Shown here one piece after another: positions 37,083-46,183 of a DNA stretch of 64,000 nucleotides. The DNA lies in the NCBI GenBank assembly GCA_903847385.1, contig CAINDO010000071.1:1-64000 (forward strand). Direction: 5' to 3'. The DNA is from an uncultured Myxococcales bacterium. GTDB taxonomy: Bacteria > Myxococcota_A > Bradymonadia > UBA7976 > UBA1532. The notes under the pieces were generated by a model. The model was not told the origin of the DNA, searched no databases, and saw nothing but the letters and a program-made list of their open reading frames with translations. Positions within the stretch are counted from its first letter, which is position 1. Every line of letters starts with the position of its first letter. The position numbers and the translations under genes are program-made.

Positions 37083-38180
37083 CTACCAGCCGCAGCGCTC
37101 GGCGGAGATCCGGCTCGTGTAGCCGCCGCCGGTCTGGACCTTGGACGTGAAGATGTGGGTGACCTGGTCGATCAGGTAGTTGCCGTCGTAGCGGGTGCCC
37201 ACGTTCTTGATGCTGATGATGCCGCCGGCGCGCAGCTTGGCGTTGCCCTGCACCTCGATGTCCGCGCGGATGAAGGTCCGGGCGTACTCGTTGAGTTTGG
37301 TGCGCGCGATCTTGTCGGCCTCCTGCTGACTGAAGACTTTGTAGTCCACCAGCTGCCGCTCGGTCTCGCCCCAGCTGTCGGTCACCTCGGCGGGGGCCGA
37401 CGTCTGGCCGCCCATGTTGCCGTAGACCTGGCTGGCCGCCGCCTTGCCGATGATCTCCTTCTTCTGCGCCGGATCCCAGCCGCGAACGATGACCTCGCTC
37501 ACCACGCGGCCGAGGGACTGCCGACCGTCGAAGCGGCGCAGCGGGATCTCGTCCCCGTTCGGGTTCTCGTAGACCGCCTTGACCTCGGGCGTCGCGCTCA
37601 CGTCCGGCGCCTTGAAGCGCACGGTGGTCGAGCTGGTCAGGTGGTTGATGCAGAGGTCGAAGTCCAGCCAGCCGGCGATGCCGCGGGCGAAGTCCAGGTC
37701 CGTCTGGTTGTGCTGGACCACGTACTCGCGCATGAACGCCGTGTCGTCCGCCTGGACCTGGAGGCCCTTCTCCTGGGCGACCTGGCTGATGATCTCGCTG
37801 AACTTCTGCTGCAGGAACGTGCGGGTCTTGCGGCCGCGGGTCAGCTTGTGGAGACCGTCGAAGGCCCGCGCCACGAAGACGCGCGGCTGGTTCTCTGCGA
37901 CCTTCACCTGCGTGCCGACGATCTCACCCTCGAAGATCTTCTGCGGGGCGGCGCCGGTGTAGCCGACCGCGACCTCGATCTTGGTGCCGGGCCCCAGATC
38001 TTCGCGCGTGTCGTAGGTCGACGACTCCTGGGCGTGGTTGTTGAACTGGAGTTCACAACTGCCCGGGGCCTGCCGGCGCAAATCGACGATGATCTGCTGC
38101 AGGTGGGCGTCGTCGTCCTGCGACAACTCCTTGCCGTTGAGCTTGACCTTGTACTGAGGGACCCAGGATTCGTTCGGCAC
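37083..38180 (-). CDS. CIS spike-base protein (gp27-like, VgrG/Pvc8/gpD family)
   Basis: 365 aa. GTG start at 38180 with GGGAG upstream. Typical opening VPQYKVKLNGKELSQDDDAH, APGSCELQFNNH, GTKIEVAVGYTG and IFEGEIVGTQ, then RAFDGLHKLTRG and the second barrel. This is the trimeric hub that sits below the tube. It ends where the gp27 fold ends: no OB-fold or beta-helical needle follows, unlike full VgrG/Afp8 proteins. Placed between the LysM initiator and the zinc-ribbon gene. Confidence 0.92.
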   Translation of the reverse strand: MPNESWVPQYKVKLNGKELSQDDDAHLQQIIVDLRRQAPGSCELQFNNHAQESSTYDTREDLGPGTKIEVAVGYTGAAPQKIFEGEIVGTQVKVAENQPRVFVARAFDGLHKLTRGRKTRTFLQQKFSEIISQVAQEKGLQVQADDTAFMREYVVQHNQTDLDFARGIAGWLDFDLCINHLTSSTTVRFKAPDVSATPEVKAVYENPNGDEIPLRRFDGRQSLGRVVSEVIVRGWDPAQKKEIIGKAAASQVYGNMGGQTSAPAEVTDSWGETERQLVDYKVFSQQEADKIARTKLNEYARTFIRADIEVQGNAKLRAGGIISIKNVGTRYDGNYLIDQVTHIFTSKVQTGGGYTSRISAERCGW

Positions 38181-38204
38181 GGGGCTCTCCCTTTCGCGGC
38201 TTTC

Positions 38205-38831
38205 TCAGCGCAGGATGGGCGGGATCATCAGGCGCTGCCCCGGCTGGAGCTGCAGCGGATCGTCGATGCCGTTGGCGTCCGCGATGCGGCGCCACTCGGC
38301 GGGGTCGTCGTACTCCCGCGCGGCGATGGTCTGCAGGGTCTCACCGCGCTGAACGGCGTGCAGCTTGGCGTGATCGGGGCTCTGCTTCTTGATCTCCTGC
38401 TGCTGCTCGGTCGCCGAGGCGGCCTGGCGCAGGGCCAGCGTGCAGGTGGCCCGGACGGGGGTGCCGTCCTCCTTGAACATCGTGAAGCGGTGGTTGATGG
38501 ACTCCACCACGCCCTTGAACTTCAGCGCAGCCCACGACACCAGCAGCAGCGGCGGCCGGTGCAGGTCGGAGTCGATCTTGGCCAGCACGTGCAGGCGATC
38601 GGTGTGCAGGCGGACGTCGGAGCCGGCCTCGTAGGTGTCGAAGAAGAGCTCCAGGTTGAGCGTCTCGCCCTGACCCGTGGTGAACTGCATCTCCGGTGCG
38701 TCCAGGCCCGCAGAGGCGTGCGGATTCCACGGCACGCTCTTGGAGATTGTGTACTCCTTCGGGTTGAACAGCGCCACGATCGGAACTCCGGCCATTTTGC
38801 CGTCCAGCGCGGTGATGAAGAGCTTGTCCAT
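38205..38831 (-). CDS. LysM tube-initiator/baseplate protein (Afp7/gp53-like)
   Basis: 208 aa. N-terminal CIS domain (FITALDGKMAGVPIVALFNPKEYTI, read as the strand pair opening the family) with ETLNLELFFDTYE and HVLAKIDSDLHRPPLLLVSW; C-terminal LysM (HAVQRGETLQTIAAREYDDPAEWRRIADANGI, from about 158 to 204). In phages and CIS this protein joins the hub to the first tube ring. Starts 3 bp after the 1475-aa gene, so cotranslated. Confidence 0.93.
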   Translation of the reverse strand: MDKLFITALDGKMAGVPIVALFNPKEYTISKSVPWNPHASAGLDAPEMQFTTGQGETLNLELFFDTYEAGSDVRLHTDRLHVLAKIDSDLHRPPLLLVSWAALKFKGVVESINHRFTMFKEDGTPVRATCTLALRQAASATEQQQEIKKQSPDHAKLHAVQRGETLQTIAAREYDDPAEWRRIADANGIDDPLQLQPGQRLMIPPILR

Positions 38832-38834
38832 GGT

Positions 38835-41800
38835 TCAGTCCCACTCGTCTTCGCCGACGCGGATGGCGTCGAGCTCGATTTGGCGCTTGAGCTGCGAGAT
38901 CACCTCATGCGCGATCTTGTCCAGTTCCTCCGGGCTCAGGGATTCCTCGATCTGACCTTCGGCCAGGCGGTGGCGGGCGTCTTCACCCGTCTCGGCCTGG
39001 CGGGCCGGGCGCTCCCCGTCTTCGGACTTCAAGGGGCCGCTGCCGCCGGCTCGGCGGGCGCCCGTGTCCACCATCACGCGGCTGGCCGGAGCCGAGGGCG
39101 TGGTGATGGTGACGTTCGGGCCGCGATTGCCGAAGAGCGGCTGCGACTGCGTCGGCGTGGTCGGGTTCACCAGGGCGCGGTCGTCTGCGGCGCCGACCGA
39201 CAGCGTCGAGACGTTGGCCGGCGTGCGGTCCGTCGGCGTGGCCAGGGCGCCAGGGGCCGAGCGGCCGCTTCGGGTGCCGCCGGTGGCCTTGAGGAAGGTC
39301 GACGCCGTGCCGCTGCCGGAGCCGCCGGCGTCCATCACGGCGCCGGGGTTGCGCTGGGCCGCCTGCTCGAAGGCCACGAGGGCGCGGTCCAGGTTGCCTA
39401 CGCGGAAGGCCTCGGGGAGCGCGGACGCGCCGATCTCCGGAGAGGCGGTGCGGCCCTCGGGCAGCACGAGCGACGCGAGCGTGGGCGGATCCCAGCCGCT
39501 CGGGGCGGTCGGGCGGACGGTGTTCGCGCCGGAGTTCGAGTGCGCGCGCTGGGCGCCGGCCGACGTGGAGCGTGGGCTCGGGGCGCTGGGCCACGGGCGC
39601 AGACCGCGGGGCTCGGTGAAGCCCGCGGCCGCCAGCAACCGCGCGGCGTTCCGCGTGTTCGAGCGGCTCGCCGAGGGCGTCGTTCCTGCGGCTCGACCCG
39701 CGCTGCGGGCCGACTCGACGGCGCCCGGGGCGGTCGTCGTGTCACCGGCGGGCTCGCGGTCACCGAGGGCCTCGAGGAACACGGCGGTCGGCGCGTCCTC
39801 GGCCAGCAGGCTGGCCAGGGCGGGGGAACCGGCGCGGGCCAGCGCGCGGAGCACGGCCGGCTCGGCGCCGGACTGGCGCAGGGCCGCAGCCATCGCGGCG
39901 GGCACGAGGACCGTGTGGCCGGCGACGCGGAGGACCGCCATGGGGCGACCCGCGGAGAGCGCGGACTCGTAGCCGGCGGACAGAGCGGCCGGGCGCGCCA
40001 GGGGCGTGGCGGGCGCCTCGCCCAGGGGCGGGCGGCCGCGCTGGGGTCGGGCTGTCGAGGCGTCCGTGGGCGGCGTGGCGCTCGCCGAGCGAAGCGGCGT
40101 CGCGCGGGTGGCCGCGTCGGTGGTCGGCTCGGCGGCGACGGGGGCATCCCCGAGCGTCGGCGCTTGCACCAGCGTGCCGCGGTCGAGCTCGTCGACGAGG
40201 CGGTTGGTCGCCGGTGCGAGGCGTGACTCGACGGCCACGGACAGGGGTGCAGGCTCGAACCCGCTGGGGCCGGCGGGGCGTCGGCCGAGGGCCTCGGCGC
40301 GCGACTCGGCCGGCGTGGGGGCCGCGCCGCTCTGGGGCGCCATGCGCAGCGCGGCGTCCGCGGCGGCGAACCCGCCGAACTTCGGGGTTAGGGCGCGAAC
40401 GACGGCGGTCGCCTCTTCCACGCGCAGGCCAAACCGCAGGGTGAGCTGGGCGAACACGGCGGCGGGCCCGAAGGCCTCGGCCGTGGCGCGCCAGGTCTGC
40501 GGCGAGGCGAGCTCGACGCGTGCGTCCGCGGTCGGGCGAGGCGACTGCGCCGTCGGGGTGCTCTCGACGAGGCCGAGCGCAGCGGCGAGGCGCGTCTTCG
40601 GCTTCTCGCCGACCGGTGCGGTGGTCCCGGGGCGCTGGGTGGCGCTGGAGCGGGACCCCGGTGCGGCGGCGTTGGCGCGGGGCGAGCCGCTGACGGTCGT
40701 GACTGCGGTGGCTGGGTCCACGCGGCGGTTCGCCGCGGCCAGGGCGGCGGCCGGTGAGGTCCGGTTCGCCAGGCTCGGCGACAGCGCGCCCGGGAGGCCA
40801 GGTCGCCCGGGCGTGAGGAGCGTGGGTGTCCGGGGGGTCGGTGCGGTCGGTGCGGTCGTCGCTTCGGCGCGGGCGCGTTCCTGCGCCTGGGGAGCGGGGG
40901 GCGTCCGACGGGGGCGGACCTGGGCGCCCTCCGTGACCTCGGGCGTCGTGTCGCGCTCCGCCGTGGGCTGCACCAGCTCGGCGGTGGGCGCGTCCTCGAC
41001 CAGGGCGAGGTCGCGGCCCGGCAGGACCACGCGCGGGCCCCAGGGGCCGTCTTCCTCGGTAGGGAAACGCGCGGCGATCAGCTCGGCGATGTCTGCGGCG
41101 ACGATGCCTTGGGCCACGTGACCCTGGGGCGCCGAAGCGAGCGGGAGGCCGGCGTCGAGCGTGAATCGCTGGGTGGCGCGGGCGGTGGCCGAGTCGACGA
41201 AGGTCTCGGAGTAGGAGGCGAGCGGGGCCGCAGCGGACCGAGGCGAGCGACCGCCGGGCTCCGTGGGGGCATCGCGCCCGGCGAGGAGTTGCGCGGCGAT
41301 GCGGGTGCGCGCTTTCGGGGCGGAGGCGGTCTGGGTCGAGTCGGCGCGGGCCGCGGCGGCCGTGGGCGAGACGAGGCGTTCGACGGCGCGCTCGGCGGCC
41401 TGGGCGGCCGGGCTGACGCGGGGAACGCTCACGGGGACGATGAGGCCGTGTGCGACGGCGCCCATCCGGCCATTGAACAGCGCGGGGAGGACGACCTGGG
41501 CGATGGACGCCCGGCTCATGGGGGCAGGCGCGACTTCGGGCGTTCGGCGGGCGGGGCTCGCCCGGCCACCAGGGCGGTCCGGCGCCGCGGTGCTGGGCAG
41601 GATCGTGCGGGCGCTGGGGCGCGTCGAGACCGGGGCGCGCGCGTCGTGGCGGCGTGCGCGGCCGGGAAGGGCCAGCCCGCGGGGCTCACCCTCCGAGGCG
41701 GGGGCCTGCGACGACCCGGCCGTCGGTCGGACCAGCGTGGTCTCGGAGACGTCCAGGCCGGACCACAGCTCGGGGGCGCGCGGGGCGACCTCGAACCGGG

Positions 41801-43262
41801 CCTGGGCCAGCGCGGGGGTCTCGTCCGCCTCGGCGGCCAGGCGCCGGGCCAGGGGGGCAGACTCGGCGGCGGCCGCGGCGCGCGTGGCGCTGGGTACGAA
41901 CTCGGCGCGGGTCAGGCTCGGGAACGCGGCGTCGCTCGGTGTGGTCGCAAGCGGCGCCTGCAGGGCGGGAGACACCTGGAAGGTGTGCGCTCGGGCGACC
42001 GCGAGCGACGGGACCGCCGACGTGACGCGAGGCGAGGCGATCACGAGCGGCGAGGTCGCCAGACGGGCGGTCGTTGTGGCCGTCGGGCTCGTCCGGGGCT
42101 GCGTCGCTGGCGTCGCCGCGGTCTGCTCGGGCGTGCGCATCGCGATGGCCGCCGGTGTCCCGGGGAGCGGCGCGGGGGCCACGAGGGTCGGCGCGCGACG
42201 GCGGGGCGCGGGCTCCGCCGCGGTCGACTCGGGGGCGACCGTGGGGGTCGCGAACATCGGCGCGATGAAGTCGCGGTCGGCGGTGAACGCCTCCGTCTCG
42301 TAGCCGGGCAGGGCCTCGAAGGCGCGGCTCGACAGCATCGGGCCATCTGCGGGCGGGGCGTCCAGGAACTGCTGCGCCAGGCGACCGGGCGCCTGGCTCG
42401 GGGTCTCGGGCGCGTGGACGACGCCGGCAAACGTGTTGCCCTGCCAGCGGCCCGGGGCGCGGGTCGTGAGCGCCGGGCGGTCGGCGAACAGCGGCACGAT
42501 GCGCGGTGACGGCGCGGAGGTCGGGGTGGCGATCGGCGTGGATTCGGCGCGCTCGAGCCAGAGGCCGACCGGTGTGGTCGGGGCGGGCTGGCTGCGGGCG
42601 ACGATCTCACCGGCGGTGCGCTCGGCGCTGCGGGCGGCCGCGGCAAACGGCGCGACCTGACCCCACGAGCCGCCCTGCGCGTCGTCCACGACCAGGGCAC
42701 GGCTGACGCCGGCCGTCGCGACGGCGCGGGCCTCGGGGAAACGGAGGAGCGAGCCCTCGATGCGGCCGGCGTTGCCGAGCGCCGCGGGGTACGGGCTGAA
42801 GGTGCCCTTGCCGGCGTTGCGCCAGCGCTCGCGCGCCGGGGCAGACTGGCGGGGCGTGGGGCGGGCCTGCGGTACGACGGCGCGCAGACGCTCGCGACCG
42901 CGGCCGATCACTGCGTCCGTCGCCGTGTAGCCGCCGATGTCCTCGACCGGGTCCACCGGGATGACGAAGGGCCCGCGATCTTCGCCGGCGAGGTCGTCGT
43001 AGCCGCGGCGCGACTGCCAGTCGTGCACCATGTTCTCGAAGCCCTGGGCGTCGAGGACGTCCAGGCCGTCGAGGTGGCGCGGCAGCGTCCAGCGGGCCTC
43101 GATGCCGGCGGACAGGCGGTCGCCGTACCCGCGGCCGGTGTCGGCCATCGGGCGGAAGCGGTGTGTCACGCGGCGGGCGAAGGCCTCGACTCCGGCGAAC
43201 TCGGTGGTCGTCGGTGCTCGGAGGACTTCGCGGACGGAGAGGTCAGGCGCGGTCGATTCCAT
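38835..43262 (-). CDS. 1475-aa Ala/Pro/Thr-rich disordered CIS protein (candidate tape measure or scaffold)
   Basis: No known domain recognised. The reading frame is coding: it fits tightly between tube 2 (6 bp) and the LysM gene (3 bp) in the operon. N-terminal ~150 residues are ordered-looking (FARRVTHRFRPMADTGRGY, GFENMVHDWQSRRGYDD). The middle ~1200 residues are low-complexity Ala/Pro/Thr/Arg/Ser, with a few ordered islands (AFGPAAVFAQLTLRFGLRVE, VLRVAGHTVLVPAAMAAALR). The last ~40 residues form a charged helix (SPEELDKIAHEVISQLKRQI). Position in the operon is compatible with a tape measure (Afp14 role) but the high Pro content is not typical. Could also be a lumen or scaffolding factor, or a carrier. 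Confidence 0.72.
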   Translation of the reverse strand: MESTAPDLSVREVLRAPTTTEFAGVEAFARRVTHRFRPMADTGRGYGDRLSAGIEARWTLPRHLDGLDVLDAQGFENMVHDWQSRRGYDDLAGEDRGPFVIPVDPVEDIGGYTATDAVIGRGRERLRAVVPQARPTPRQSAPARERWRNAGKGTFSPYPAALGNAGRIEGSLLRFPEARAVATAGVSRALVVDDAQGGSWGQVAPFAAAARSAERTAGEIVARSQPAPTTPVGLWLERAESTPIATPTSAPSPRIVPLFADRPALTTRAPGRWQGNTFAGVVHAPETPSQAPGRLAQQFLDAPPADGPMLSSRAFEALPGYETEAFTADRDFIAPMFATPTVAPESTAAEPAPRRRAPTLVAPAPLPGTPAAIAMRTPEQTAATPATQPRTSPTATTTARLATSPLVIASPRVTSAVPSLAVARAHTFQVSPALQAPLATTPSDAAFPSLTRAEFVPSATRAAAAAESAPLARRLAAEADETPALAQARFEVAPRAPELWSGLDVSETTLVRPTAGSSQAPASEGEPRGLALPGRARRHDARAPVSTRPSARTILPSTAAPDRPGGRASPARRTPEVAPAPMSRASIAQVVLPALFNGRMGAVAHGLIVPVSVPRVSPAAQAAERAVERLVSPTAAAARADSTQTASAPKARTRIAAQLLAGRDAPTEPGGRSPRSAAAPLASYSETFVDSATARATQRFTLDAGLPLASAPQGHVAQGIVAADIAELIAARFPTEEDGPWGPRVVLPGRDLALVEDAPTAELVQPTAERDTTPEVTEGAQVRPRRTPPAPQAQERARAEATTAPTAPTPRTPTLLTPGRPGLPGALSPSLANRTSPAAALAAANRRVDPATAVTTVSGSPRANAAAPGSRSSATQRPGTTAPVGEKPKTRLAAALGLVESTPTAQSPRPTADARVELASPQTWRATAEAFGPAAVFAQLTLRFGLRVEEATAVVRALTPKFGGFAAADAALRMAPQSGAAPTPAESRAEALGRRPAGPSGFEPAPLSVAVESRLAPATNRLVDELDRGTLVQAPTLGDAPVAAEPTTDAATRATPLRSASATPPTDASTARPQRGRPPLGEAPATPLARPAALSAGYESALSAGRPMAVLRVAGHTVLVPAAMAAALRQSGAEPAVLRALARAGSPALASLLAEDAPTAVFLEALGDREPAGDTTTAPGAVESARSAGRAAGTTPSASRSNTRNAARLLAAAGFTEPRGLRPWPSAPSPRSTSAGAQRAHSNSGANTVRPTAPSGWDPPTLASLVLPEGRTASPEIGASALPEAFRVGNLDRALVAFEQAAQRNPGAVMDAGGSGSGTASTFLKATGGTRSGRSAPGALATPTDRTPANVSTLSVGAADDRALVNPTTPTQSQPLFGNRGPNVTITTPSAPASRVMVDTGARRAGGSGPLKSEDGERPARQAETGEDARHRLAEGQIEESLSPEELDKIAHEVISQLKRQIELDAIRVGEDEWD

Positions 43263-43268
43263 GAGTCA

Positions 43269-43706
43269 TCAACCCATCCTGCTGACGCCGTGATGGGCGA
43301 TCTCGACGGTCTCGACGAGGATGTCCTGGCCGGACGAGTCGAGCTGCGGTCCCTCCCACTTCACGGGCCAGGCCTGGAAGAAGTTCCAGCGGGCGACGGG
43401 GTCGCCGGCGTCGTCGCAGAGGATGATGGAGCCGTTCTTGCGCCGAACGCGTCCCGGGTTCTGCGTGAAGCCCATGTGCCAGCCCTCGAGCATCTCGGTG
43501 GCCACATAGCCCGTCTTGAGGACGAGGTTCGGATACCGGCCCTGCCCGGGCAGCTTGTGCAAGTGGTCGTTGACCCCGCCCTCCTGGAACTCCAGGGCCT
43601 CGATCTCGTGCTGCAGGCCGCTGATGCTCTGGAAGTGGGCCAGGGTGAGGCCATCGATTTCGACCTTGAAGCGGAACTTGCCCAGGGGGCGGTCGAACTT
43701 GGGCAT
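43269..43706 (-). CDS. CIS inner tube protein 2 (Afp5/Hcp-like, gp19 family)
   Basis: 145 aa from ATG 43706, which has GGAG 7 bp upstream and sits 4 bp after the sheath 2 stop; an ATG at 43721 would overlap the sheath gene. T4 gp19-type tube fold: FRFKVEIDGLTLAHFQSISG, LVLKTGYVATEMLEGW, GSIILCDDAGDPVARWNFFQ, AWPVKWEGP. Similar to tube 1 at 46242. In Afp-like particles the minor tube form lies near the baseplate. Confidence 0.94.
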   Translation of the reverse strand: MPKFDRPLGKFRFKVEIDGLTLAHFQSISGLQHEIEALEFQEGGVNDHLHKLPGQGRYPNLVLKTGYVATEMLEGWHMGFTQNPGRVRRKNGSIILCDDAGDPVARWNFFQAWPVKWEGPQLDSSGQDILVETVEIAHHGVSRMG

Positions 43707-43710
43707 CGGA

Positions 43711-45465
43711 CTACTCCACATCCTGCTGGGCCTGGTCTTCCAAGCGCTGGGAGACCCGGAACACGATGAACTCGACGGGACGGCTGACGGCGAGACCGAT
43801 CTCAGTGGTCATCATACCGCGGTCCACGTCGTCCGGGGGATTGGTCTCTTCATCGCACCTGACATAGAACGCATCTTCGGGGGTCGTGCCCGTCAAGAGG
43901 CCCTTCTCGCGGAGGCCCGCGAGGAACCCGACGATGGACCGCGTGACCCGCTTCCAGAGCTGCGGACCGTTCGGTTCGAAGACCGCCCACTGCGTCCCGC
44001 GCTCGATGGCGCTCGAAATGCTGCCCACGGTGCGGCGCACGTTGATGTAGCGCCACTCCGGGTCGCTGCTGCAGGTGCGCGCGCCCCACACGCGCAGCCC
44101 GCGGGAGGCGAACGGGCGCATGCAGTTGATGCCGGCGTTGTTCAGCATCGCCAGGTGGGTGTCCTGGAGGACGATCTCCAGGTCGACGATGCCGGCGATG
44201 ACCTCGTTGGCGGGGGCCTTGTGGATGCCGACGTCCTGGTCGACCCGCGAGATGATGCCCGCGACGTGGCCGCAGGGCGGCACGATGGTGCGCCGGCCCT
44301 GCTGCAGCGTGACCACCCACGGGAAGTGGAATGCGCAGTGGGCCGAGTCGAACTGCTGCCGCCAGCGCAGGGCCTCCTCGAAGTCGCCGCCCGGGGGCAT
44401 GTCGAGGAGCGCGAACCAGTGACGGGACCGCTCACAGATGGAGATGGCGGCGTCCTGGACGACCTCGACGTCCCGAAGGCTGCGGAAGCGTTTGCTGGTC
44501 TGGTAGGCCGCCATCAGGTCCGGCATGGCCACCAGGTCGATCTCGGGGTGCTCGAGCAGGCCCCAGAGGCCGCGTCGGTCCGTGGGGCCGCGGTCGTGAC
44601 CGATGAAGTCGTCGGGGCCGAGGTTGGCCAGACCGTCGCCGCCGCCCGTCAGGCCGGTCTCCTCGTGGTCCATGGGCAGGATCTGCGCGGGCGGCGTGTC
44701 CGGCCGCAGCGACTTCACGCGGATGAGGCGGCTCTGCTCGTTGATCACGCGCTCCACCCAGCGGGGGCTGGCGCCGTGCATCGACAGCCGGTCGAAGCGC
44801 TCCTCGCGGTCGAACTCGCGGACCGTGATCTCGAAGGAGTGGGGTGTGACGTACGTGGGCGCGCCGGAAAGGTGCGCGTGGAGCAGCGGGTCGGCCAGCA
44901 GCAGGGACTTGCCGTCCACGCGGTTGACGGCCACCCACTGAGTGTTCGTCTCGTCCTGAACGCACACGAGCGTGCCGGCCGTGATGCCGTGACTGCTCTT
45001 GACCTGGAGGATCGTGTCGCCGGCGTCCGCGTCTCGCGTCAAGAAGGTTCGCCCCTCGGACGGCGCCGCGCGCAGGGCGATCTTGAGGAAGTTGCCCCAT
45101 TGCCCCTCGTCCTGCGCTTCGATGAGCAGCGTGGGCTGCCCGGCGCGGTCGGGGATGGTGATGAACGAGCGCCGCGCGACGTCCTCCTCGGACGTCCCTT
45201 GCGTGCGCGCGATCCTCAAGATGAAGCAGGAGGTGCCGCCGTTGTCGAAGAAGCCCCGCAGCGTGGCCAGCAGGAAGCTCTCGGGCAGGGGGTCGCCGAA
45301 GATCTCGACGAACCGCGCCTCGCTCGTGACCCGCACCGGGCGATCGAGGGGACCGCGCCGGGTGATGCCCAGAAAGACGGGCACGCCGGTCTTGCCGAGT
45401 TCGAGCGGCGGAACGCGCTGCTCGCTCGGTTCGTAGTAGACGCCAGGGGCCCTCAGGATTGCCAT
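43711..45465 (-). CDS. CIS contractile sheath protein 2, enlarged
   Basis: 584 aa. Sheath landmarks: APGVYYEPSEQRVPP, VPVFLGITRRGPLDRPV, GFFDNGGTSCFILRI at the start, and the C-terminal handshake domain (HKAPANEVIAGIV, GINCMRPFASRGLRVWGART, EWRYINVRRTVGSISSAIE, VEFIVFRVSQ). Compared with sheath 1 it has roughly 200 extra residues between about 90 and 300, mostly beta-rich (AGDTILQVKSSHGITAGTLV), probably an outward-facing domain. Likely the baseplate-proximal sheath paralogue (Afp3/Afp4 role). Confidence 0.94.
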   Translation of the reverse strand: MAILRAPGVYYEPSEQRVPPLELGKTGVPVFLGITRRGPLDRPVRVTSEARFVEIFGDPLPESFLLATLRGFFDNGGTSCFILRIARTQGTSEEDVARRSFITIPDRAGQPTLLIEAQDEGQWGNFLKIALRAAPSEGRTFLTRDADAGDTILQVKSSHGITAGTLVCVQDETNTQWVAVNRVDGKSLLLADPLLHAHLSGAPTYVTPHSFEITVREFDREERFDRLSMHGASPRWVERVINEQSRLIRVKSLRPDTPPAQILPMDHEETGLTGGGDGLANLGPDDFIGHDRGPTDRRGLWGLLEHPEIDLVAMPDLMAAYQTSKRFRSLRDVEVVQDAAISICERSRHWFALLDMPPGGDFEEALRWRQQFDSAHCAFHFPWVVTLQQGRRTIVPPCGHVAGIISRVDQDVGIHKAPANEVIAGIVDLEIVLQDTHLAMLNNAGINCMRPFASRGLRVWGARTCSSDPEWRYINVRRTVGSISSAIERGTQWAVFEPNGPQLWKRVTRSIVGFLAGLREKGLLTGTTPEDAFYVRCDEETNPPDDVDRGMMTTEIGLAVSRPVEFIVFRVSQRLEDQAQQDVE

Positions 45466-45565
45466 TGCGAGTCACCCCGCCTCGGGGCCGGCCCGCGCGC
45501 GTCATCACCACGCGGAGGGGACCGCCTGCGGTGGCCCCGGGGCCCTGGCTGGAGATGGGCGCCTC

Positions 45566-45727
45566 TCAGCGCCGCGAGTCGTTGATTTCCTTGTTGATCG
45601 TGGAGATCTCCTTGATCCAGAGCTGCCGTTCCCGGTGCTCCATGGCAAGGATCTCGTCCTGCGACCAGTGGAAGTGATAGGCGATGTACGCTACCTCCTG
45701 GAAGATTCTCTCCAGGGGGTAGCTTAC
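45566..45727 (-). CDS. DUF6760-like small CIS protein lacking a canonical start codon
   Basis: 53 codons in frame from 45727 to the TGA at 45566: SYPLERIFQEVAYIAYHFHW then SQDEILAMEHRERQLW and IKEISTINKEIND. This closely matches the small DUF6760 proteins that follow the tail-assembly gene in actinobacterial CIS loci, as I recall them. The codon at the expected initiator position is GTA (45727-45725), overlapping the upstream TAA stop. No ATG, GTG or TTG occurs before the conserved segment; a stop lies ~13 codons upstream. Either a rare start, a -1 frameshift product from the upstream gene, or a start-lost gene. Confidence 0.72.
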   Translation of the reverse strand, partial: VSYPLERIFQEVAYIAYHFHWSQDEILAMEHRERQLWIKEISTINKEINDSRR

Positions 45728-46095
45728 GATTCCCCCAGGTCGACTCCGAGGTCGAGCTCATACTTGTGCCCGCAAGCGGGGCAGGTCGTCTTGAGCTTGG
45801 CGGAGCCCTCTTCGTTGACGCGCCGGTAGAACTCCTGGAGGTACGCGAGATCGGAGGAGAAGAGCCCCTCGATCACGCTGGGGTTCACACTCGAGATGGA
45901 CCCCAGCTTCACGATCACGCGCGACAGCAGAATGATGACCAGGTAGGCCCGGTTCTGCTGAACGCGGTAGTCCTGGAGGGGAGCGATCTCGTCCTTGGCC
46001 GTGGCCAGCCGCATCACGCCTTCGCGGTGCAGCGTGCCGTTCGAATCCACGAAGCCCTTGGGCAGCGTGAAAGGGAACTCTGTCTGAAACGCCAT
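45724..46095 (-). CDS. CIS tail-assembly-type protein with Cys pair
   Basis: 123 aa. EFPFTLPKGFVDSNGTLHRE, GVMRLATAKDEI, AYLVIILLSRVIVKLG and GLFSSDLAYLQEFYRRVN are shared with the small protein found after the tube in many eCIS loci and thought to be an assembly chaperone. C-terminal CPACGHKYEL is half a zinc ribbon; metal binding would need a partner or dimer. Located after the terminator hairpin following tube 1, so expressed at a lower level or from its own promoter. Stop TAA overlaps the DUF6760-like frame. Confidence 0.85.
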   Translation of the reverse strand: MAFQTEFPFTLPKGFVDSNGTLHREGVMRLATAKDEIAPLQDYRVQQNRAYLVIILLSRVIVKLGSISSVNPSVIEGLFSSDLAYLQEFYRRVNEEGSAKLKTTCPACGHKYELDLGVDLGES

Positions 46096-46183
46096 CTCCG
46101 GTCCCCGCTACGCAATCGACTCGGGGCCCGTTGCGGCCCCTGGGTGAACCTCGGGGGACCGAAACTCGGACCCCCCAAACAAA

